From assembly GCA_965262745.1 (NCBI GenBank), contig OZ253558.1, forward strand, positions 2,170,001 through 2,234,000: DNA of 64,000 nucleotides, in the 5' to 3' direction. The notes beneath the pieces were generated by a model. That model was given only the letters and a program-made list of their open reading frames with translations, made no database searches and was not told the DNA's origin. The translations under genes were made by a program, and so were the position numbers. Shown in pieces: positions 59,118-64,000 of the stretch. The number at the start of each line of letters is the position of its first letter. Position 1 is the first letter of the stretch. Source of the stretch: JAJECS01 sp965262745 (GTDB lineage: Bacteria; Chloroflexota; UBA11872).

Positions 59118-60572
59118 GTGGAGCCGCTGAACTTGCTCGTCATCATGTCCGACGAGCACAACGCGCGCGTGCTCGGCTGCGCCGGGCATCCCGTGGTGCA
59201 GACCCCGCATCTGGACGCGCTGGCGGCCCGCGGGACGCGCTTTACCAACGCCTCGTGCAACATTCCCATCTGTGTGCCGTCGCGGGCGAGCTTTCTCACC
59301 GGGCGCTATGGCCACCAGATCGGCGCCTGGGACAACGCCCTGCCGTACACCGGTGCCGCCGCGGCCAGCTGGGGCCACCGGCTGGGCGCCCACGGCCGCC
59401 AGGTGACCACCATCGGCAAGCTGCACTACCGCAACACCCGCGACGACATCGGGCTGCCGGACCAGCGCATTCCCATGCACGTGATGCACGAGCGCGGTGA
59501 CGTGTTTGGCTCGATCCGCTGGGACATTCCGCCCGCGCGCCACCAGCTCGAGAACATCCACGCCGCCGGCGGGGGCGATTCGGAATACCTGCGCTACGAC
59601 ACCGCGATCGCCGACCAGGCGTGCGCCTGGCTGCGTGACGAATCCCGAGGACACGAGGCGCCATGGTGCCTCTTTGTCTCCTTCACCCTGCCGCACTTCC
59701 CCCTGATCGCTCCCCCGGCCGACTACGCGCGCTACCCGCTCGAGGATGTGCCGCTGCCGATCCAGTGGCGGCCCGAGGACTGGCCCGACCACCCGCACGT
59801 GGCCGCCTTCCGGGAGGCGCGGGTGCAAACCCGAGGGGAGTTCCCGGGCGAAGAGCCCACGCGCCGCGCGATCGCTGCCTATCTGGGCATGTGCTCATTC
59901 CTGGATGCGCAGGTCGGGCGCGTGCTGGACGCGCTCAACGCCTGCGGGCTGAGCGACCAAACCCGCGTGATCTACACCAGCGACCACGGCGAGACGCTGG
60001 GCGACTACGGGCTATGGGGCAAGAGCGTGATGTACGACAGCGCCGTGGCCGTGCCGCTGATCCTGGCCGGACCCGACGTCCCGGCCGGCGCGGTGCGTGA
60101 CGTGAGTGTTTCCTTGGTGGACGCTTTTCCGACCATCTGCGAGGGCGCCGGCGCGCCCCTCGAAGCTGCCGACGCCGACCTGCCCGGCATGTCGCTGTGG
60201 CCGCTGGCGCGGGGCGAGGGACCAACGTCGCGCACGACGTTCGCCGAATACCACGCCAGCGGATCGGTGTCGGCGGCGTTCATGCTGCGCGACGAGCGGC
60301 GCAAATACGTGCGCTACGCCGGCTTCGCGCCGCAGCTCTTCGACCTGGTGAACGACCCGGAGGAGCGCCGCGATCTGGCGGGCGATCCGGCGTCCGCCGC
60401 CGAGCTGCGCCGATTCGAGGCCGAACTAAGGACGATCGTCGATCCCGAGGCGGTCGAGGCCGAGGCCAAGGCCGCCCAACGCAGCCTGGTCGAGCGCAAC
60501 GGCGGCGAGGCCGCCGTGCGCGCCGCCGGCTCGGAGATCAACTTCACTCGGGCCCCGGAGCAGTTTTGGTAA
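59118..60572 (+). CDS. Sulfatase (type I, formylglycine-dependent)
   Basis: A 484-residue sulfatase of the arylsulfatase/choline-sulfatase group. VIMSDEHNARVLG carries the first metal Asp pair; ICVPSRASFLTGR at 51-63 is the CxPSR motif where Cys52 is oxidised to formylglycine by FGE or anSME (neither is in the window). VIYTSDHGETLGDYG supplies the second metal Asp/His pair. No signal peptide is visible, so it acts in the cytosol, as in choline or sugar-sulfate use. GTG at 59118 has cggaggg about 5 bases upstream. It interrupts the phage-like region and looks like host cargo. Confidence 0.93.
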   Translation: MEPLNLLVIMSDEHNARVLGCAGHPVVQTPHLDALAARGTRFTNASCNIPICVPSRASFLTGRYGHQIGAWDNALPYTGAAAASWGHRLGAHGRQVTTIGKLHYRNTRDDIGLPDQRIPMHVMHERGDVFGSIRWDIPPARHQLENIHAAGGGDSEYLRYDTAIADQACAWLRDESRGHEAPWCLFVSFTLPHFPLIAPPADYARYPLEDVPLPIQWRPEDWPDHPHVAAFREARVQTRGEFPGEEPTRRAIAAYLGMCSFLDAQVGRVLDALNACGLSDQTRVIYTSDHGETLGDYGLWGKSVMYDSAVAVPLILAGPDVPAGAVRDVSVSLVDAFPTICEGAGAPLEAADADLPGMSLWPLARGEGPTSRTTFAEYHASGSVSAAFMLRDERRKYVRYAGFAPQLFDLVNDPEERRDLAGDPASAAELRRFEAELRTIVDPEAVEAEAKAAQRSLVERNGGEAAVRAAGSEINFTRAPEQFW

Positions 60573-60605
60573 GGGGCTACAGCTCACCCGTGGGCGGCCG
60601 CTTGC

Positions 60606-60965
60606 TCACTCGCCCCCGGGGTCGGCGTCCGATTGGCTGCGCGCCTGGACTTCTTGATAGGTCCGATAGTTCGTTTGCAGGGCTTTGATCAACTCGAGCA
60701 CGCGCTCCGGCGTCAGCCCCAGGCGTGCGACGGGATGCACCGGGATCGTGCCGCGCTCCTTGAGCTTGGCGGCGGTGGCGGTGCGGTCCGCGTCCGATCC
60801 CATGATCAACGGCGGCGACACGGCGCCCACGCTGACGTAGAACTCGTTGGTGCGCGCGTCGTGCTGCACGGCAAACTGGTTCACGAAGCTGATTGGCAAG
60901 TTCTCGAGACCAGTCCAATCGAGCTTGAGCGCGAGCTCGTTCACCCGACGCGATTCCTTGGCCAC
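60606..60965 (-). CDS. DUF3467-like small protein
   Basis: About 119 residues. The central block NLPISFVNQFAVQHDARTNEF, YVSVGAVSPPLIMGSD and ARLGLTPERVLELIKALQTNYRTYQE follow the DUF3467 pattern (strands, a Pro-Pro turn, then a helix after GL-P-E). The family is of unknown function. GTG at 60965 or 60944 are both possible starts. Minus strand, convergent with the sulfatase gene and divergent from membrane paralogue D, with about 280 bases between them and no clear promoter identified. Confidence 0.55.
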   Translation of the reverse strand: MAKESRRVNELALKLDWTGLENLPISFVNQFAVQHDARTNEFYVSVGAVSPPLIMGSDADRTATAAKLKERGTIPVHPVARLGLTPERVLELIKALQTNYRTYQEVQARSQSDADPGGE

Positions 60966-61248
60966 CCGACCCCCGCTGCGGCGCGTATGGCGCTGAATGG
61001 TAGCAAGGGGCTTCGACGCGTCGGCGGTCGCCTGCCCCTGATCGCGAGAGCCGTCGCGCTCGCGACCGATCGAGAAGCGCGGTACCGCGACGACCCGAGG
61101 AATACACCAGATAGGAGACCTGAGTGCGAGATGTAGCGACGGGCGGCGGGCAGCTCGCTCGTGTCGGGGCGCCGCGCGGCCGCTCAATGTACGCTCGGCG
61201 ATCCATGTGATCCGCCCGAGCACTGACGACGCGCCAGTGCCACCTGAT

Positions 61249-62676
61249 ATGAGCCGCCCAATTGCCCGCATCGCCCACGATCGGGCGTGGCGGCGCGTGG
61301 CATGGGCCGGAAGTGTGCTGCTGCTGGGCGTGGTGGCTTTCTGGTGGGGTGGCTATGTCGCGCCCCACCTCTTCAGCCTGACGTTTCCGGAGCTGCTGCC
61401 GCCGCGGGACCCCACCCTGGCCGCGCTGAACGCGACCAACGAGGGCACAATCGCGAATACGGTCTCGGCCGCGACCTTGGCCGGCGTGGCGCTGCTCGCG
61501 CTCGCCGCGGCCGTCGTCGACCACCGCCGCTCGGCCCGCTGGATGGCCGTCGGGGGTTGGACCGTGCTGGCCGTGACGACAGCGGTCCTGGCCTTTGAAG
61601 AGCTCGCCGAGTTCAAATCGGGCGGCCCGATCTCCGTCGCCGAGCAGGCGCAGCGCCTGGGTTTCCGGTGGCCCGTCCTGGTGAGCCCGCTGGCCGCCGG
61701 GTTCGTGTTGGCGGTGTGGCTCTTCGTCCATAAGGGTCTGCGCACGCGGTCGGCCCGCGCGCCGCTGCTGCTCGGGATCGCTTGCTGGGTGTTGGCGCTG
61801 GTCCATGAGGCAATCGTTCCCGGGCTGTTCGCCTGGCGGGCGCGGCCGCTCGAACACGTGCTCGAAGAGACCTTGGAGTTCAGCCGCACGCTGATGATCG
61901 GCCTGAGCGCGGTCATCGCGTTGCGCGGGGGACGTCCGCCGCCGCGTCCCCCGTTCGGCGGCCGCTGGCGCACGGCGCTTGTGGGGTCGATCGCGGCGGT
62001 GGCCTTGCTTGGCGGTGTGGCGCTCGTATTCGTCTTTCGCGCGCCCCTCGTGGAGGCGCTGGCGCCCTACCCGCGCGTCGACGCCTTTGAGCTGCGTCTC
62101 CAGCGGCGCGAAGCCGTGGTGCAGGAAATCCTCATGCCCGCCGCGCCCGTGCAGAGTCTCCGGCTCTTCCTGGCCAACTGCGCGCCCGGCGGTCGTGCGG
62201 GAACGGTCGCCGTGCACGCCACGCGCTTCGGGATGCCCGACCTCGTCCTTGCCGAGGGGTCGGTCGCGGTTCCCGCAGCCGACTGCCCGAGCTGGAAGGA
62301 GATTGAGCTGCTGCCTCCGCTCACTGCGGACGAAGGCCAGCGGCTGGCTTTGCAAGTCGCCGTTGATGTCGACCCCGGCGCCGAGCTTGGCGTCGGGGTG
62401 ACGAAAGGAGACCGCTACCCGGATGGCCGGCTGTGGATCAATGGCGCCTTGGCCTGGCCGGATCAGAACCTTGAGTTCGTGGCCTATGGCGCGCCCGAGC
62501 CAACCCGGAGCAAGCTGCTGGCGCTCGGGCGACTGGCAATCTCCGACTGGCGCTGGCCGGTGCTGCTCCTGGATGTGGGTCTCGTCCTGACGCTGATCAC
62601 GCTCATCCCGGTGCTGCTCGTGGCAAGCGTCCGTCCCCTGCTGCCCGGCTTTGGTCGTTTCGCGCGCACCGGCTAG
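61249..62676 (+). CDS. Membrane protein, paralogue D (most divergent)
   Basis: A 475-residue membrane protein resembling the family at 28120, 30194 and 47653 in order of elements but with lower identity. Shared: an N-terminal TM, a second long TM (VSAATLAGVALLALAAAVV), the AVLAFEELAEFKSG motif, then LEETLEFSRTLMIGLSAVI, a TM, an outside domain and a final TM. It lacks the RFWRGFVW motif and the exact PIPDS motif, and the outside domain is altered (ELLPPLTADEGQRLALQVAVD). ATG at 61249 is used; GTG at 61207 is possible. The neighbour is the convergent terminase gene. Confidence 0.65.
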   Translation: MSRPIARIAHDRAWRRVAWAGSVLLLGVVAFWWGGYVAPHLFSLTFPELLPPRDPTLAALNATNEGTIANTVSAATLAGVALLALAAAVVDHRRSARWMAVGGWTVLAVTTAVLAFEELAEFKSGGPISVAEQAQRLGFRWPVLVSPLAAGFVLAVWLFVHKGLRTRSARAPLLLGIACWVLALVHEAIVPGLFAWRARPLEHVLEETLEFSRTLMIGLSAVIALRGGRPPPRPPFGGRWRTALVGSIAAVALLGGVALVFVFRAPLVEALAPYPRVDAFELRLQRREAVVQEILMPAAPVQSLRLFLANCAPGGRAGTVAVHATRFGMPDLVLAEGSVAVPAADCPSWKEIELLPPLTADEGQRLALQVAVDVDPGAELGVGVTKGDRYPDGRLWINGALAWPDQNLEFVAYGAPEPTRSKLLALGRLAISDWRWPVLLLDVGLVLTLITLIPVLLVASVRPLLPGFGRFARTG

Positions 62677-62700
62677 CGGTCGCCTACGGGGCAGCCCGGC

Positions 62701-64000
62701 TCACTCCGCCATCACAAACGGCCGGTACGTCCGCCGCGGCCGCGCGACGGGTCCGAAGCGGTCGAAGAGCCAGTAGGCCAGCGCTTTGATGGCGTGGTTG
62801 TCGCGGTCGATGGGCAGCTCCGAGATGGGGCGGCCGTCCCGCACCTCGTGGTAGCGGTAGCTGCCGAACTCTTGCATGAGCGCGCGGCAGGCCGGCGCCA
62901 GCGTGAGCCGCGGCTCACCGCTCGCCGGGTCGCGCAGGAAGGTGCGCAGCCGGTCGATGCCGTCCTGAATGCGCACCGGCCGGGACCGCAGGCGCAGCCC
63001 GGCCAACGCCTGCCAGATTTCGACCTGGCTGGCGCTGGCGTGATGCTGCCGCCCGGCGATGTCGATCACACCGCCGCTCACGCGCGGCCACCACCAGCGC
63101 CGGCGACACTCGGCGATGATCTCAGCCGCGACCACGCGGCGGTGGTAGACCTCGTCGATCACCCGCACGACGCCTGCCGACTCGGTCACCGCCAGCACGG
63201 CATAGGCGCCGGCGTAGCCCGGGTCGATGGCGAGCTCGACGTTCTGGACGGCGGCCGGATCGACGGTTGCCACATGCTGGGCCGGCTCGAACTCGGGGAA
63301 AACCAGGGTCGCTGGCGGGCAGGGCACGCCGCCGAACCGCTCCCGAAACACCGCCGCGGGATAGGTCGCTTCGAGCGCCTCAATCTCGGCGTCGGCGCGT
63401 CCACCCGGAAACAGCGCCCGGTTGGACCAGGTGGGGATCGAAAACGACGCCGCGCCGTCGGCGTTCACCACCTGCCAGGCGCTGAAGTGGTCCGCATACC
63501 AGCCGCGCGAGCCCTCGAACGTGCCGCTCAGCCACAGCCAGCCGCGACGCTCCGCCAGGCGGCCGCGCAGCCGCAGATAGACCTCATGCGGCAGCTGGGC
63601 GGCCTCGCAGCCCAGGATCGCGTCGGGCGCCTCACCGGCCAGCCGCGCGGGATCGCGTGCCGACTTTGTCACGATCCGCGCCCCCGTGCGCAGGGTCAGG
63701 CGGCATTGCTCCGAGGCCGGAAAGCTCAGACTGTCGACGGCGCCGATGGCGGCAAACGCCTCGGCCAGATAGCGGAACTCGGGCCGGCAGAGCTCATAGT
63801 CGGGACCCACCAGCCAGTAGAGCCGGCCTTCGAGGCAGCGGCCGAAGAGCTCCATGGCGGCGCTGCGGCTCTTGCCGGCGCGTTCACCGCCGGCGATGAG
63901 GCGGATCCGCGCCAGCGAGTCATGCACCCGCCGCTGCTCGGGACTCGGCGCGTAGTCGACGCGCCGCCACAGCGCCTCACGCGCCGTGCGCAAGGCGGGC
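62701..64000 (-). CDS. Phage large terminase subunit (TerL), 5' end beyond the window
   Basis: At least 432 residues; the frame stays open to the right edge, so the true start is probably outside. Walker A is IAGGERAGKS, the acidic Walker B-like part is DAILGCEAAQ, and the RNase H-like nuclease shows ELAIDPGYAGAYAVLAV (Asp), GGVIDIAG and the final DRDNHAIKALAYW. These are typical TerL signs. It is on the same strand as the virion cassette but separated from it by about 4.8 kb containing non-viral genes. No small terminase is seen inside the window. Confidence 0.88.
   Translation of the reverse strand, partial: PALRTAREALWRRVDYAPSPEQRRVHDSLARIRLIAGGERAGKSRSAAMELFGRCLEGRLYWLVGPDYELCRPEFRYLAEAFAAIGAVDSLSFPASEQCRLTLRTGARIVTKSARDPARLAGEAPDAILGCEAAQLPHEVYLRLRGRLAERRGWLWLSGTFEGSRGWYADHFSAWQVVNADGAASFSIPTWSNRALFPGGRADAEIEALEATYPAAVFRERFGGVPCPPATLVFPEFEPAQHVATVDPAAVQNVELAIDPGYAGAYAVLAVTESAGVVRVIDEVYHRRVVAAEIIAECRRRWWWPRVSGGVIDIAGRQHHASASQVEIWQALAGLRLRSRPVRIQDGIDRLRTFLRDPASGEPRLTLAPACRALMQEFGSYRYHEVRDGRPISELPIDRDNHAIKALAYWLFDRFGPVARPRRTYRPFVMAE

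Noticed and set aside
60577..62355. 592-residue minus-strand frame opposite the membrane paralogue D
   Set aside because: Poor composition; the plus-strand frame has TM helices and the family FEE motif.
1..64000. CRISPR array, rRNA operon or riboswitch
   Set aside because: I found no regularly spaced direct repeats, no rRNA-like sequence and no recognisable riboswitch core; only one tRNA was found.

Overview
The window is GC-rich (about two thirds G+C by eye) bacterial chromosomal DNA with closely packed genes on both strands. The gene mix (solitary NuoEF pair, HpcH/HpaI aldolase, enolase-superfamily dehydratase, Gfo/Idh oxidoreductase, sulfatase, Asp-box sialidase-like protein, polyprenyl synthase, CofD-like protein with N-terminal membrane anchors) and the many short palindromic intergenic repeats suggest an uncultivated Chloroflexota, perhaps marine or host-associated. 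There is no rRNA or other phylogenetic marker that settles this.

Layout. 0.3-6.5 kb: a lipoprotein, an aldolase plus malate/lactate dehydrogenase pair, a peroxiredoxin-like gene read through an in-frame TGA (candidate selenoprotein) divergent from a glutaredoxin-like gene, then an ImmA/IrrE peptidase with a DUF4411 PIN-like partner. 6.5-14.7 kb: a broken copy of the pheT 3' end, an exported trypsin-like protease, the rpmI-rplT-trmH-pheS-pheT operon (minus strand) and a leucine-rich-repeat pseudogene with two nonsense codons. 14.9-27.7 kb: metallophosphatase, MIP18-type Fe-S factor, Cas4-like nuclease, NuoE/NuoF, a large multi-spanning membrane protein, folC, DUF2203, Fic and RecQ. 28-33 kb: tRNA-Arg(CCT) and a tandemly duplicated unit of a roughly 500-residue membrane protein and a divergent thiol-redox lipoprotein, the first redox copy being truncated. 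33-49 kb: carbohydrate and housekeeping enzymes, an orphan restriction-like nuclease with a RAMA-like C-terminus, SDR, prenyl synthase, CofD-like protein, HAD phosphatase, TsaC and a third membrane paralogue.

49.2-57.9 kb is a minus-strand virion cassette: capsid protein, small head genes, connector-like protein, large tail or adhesin protein, repeat-bearing fibre, glycoside hydrolase, dual-domain endolysin and holin-like proteins. A matching large terminase runs off the right edge (62.7-64.0 kb). Between capsid and terminase, where portal and protease would be expected, lie a FitA/VapC toxin-antitoxin pair, a sulfatase, a DUF3467-like gene and a fourth membrane paralogue. No integrase, replication or lysogeny gene is visible, so this may be a domesticated phage or gene-transfer-agent-like locus rather than a normal prophage.

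The observations most worth following are the candidate UxxC selenoprotein with a SECIS-like hairpin just after the UGA, the four-member membrane protein family, and the interrupted virion cassette. Start codons were chosen from ribosome-binding-site spacing and family length. All family names come from reading the protein sequences, without database searches.
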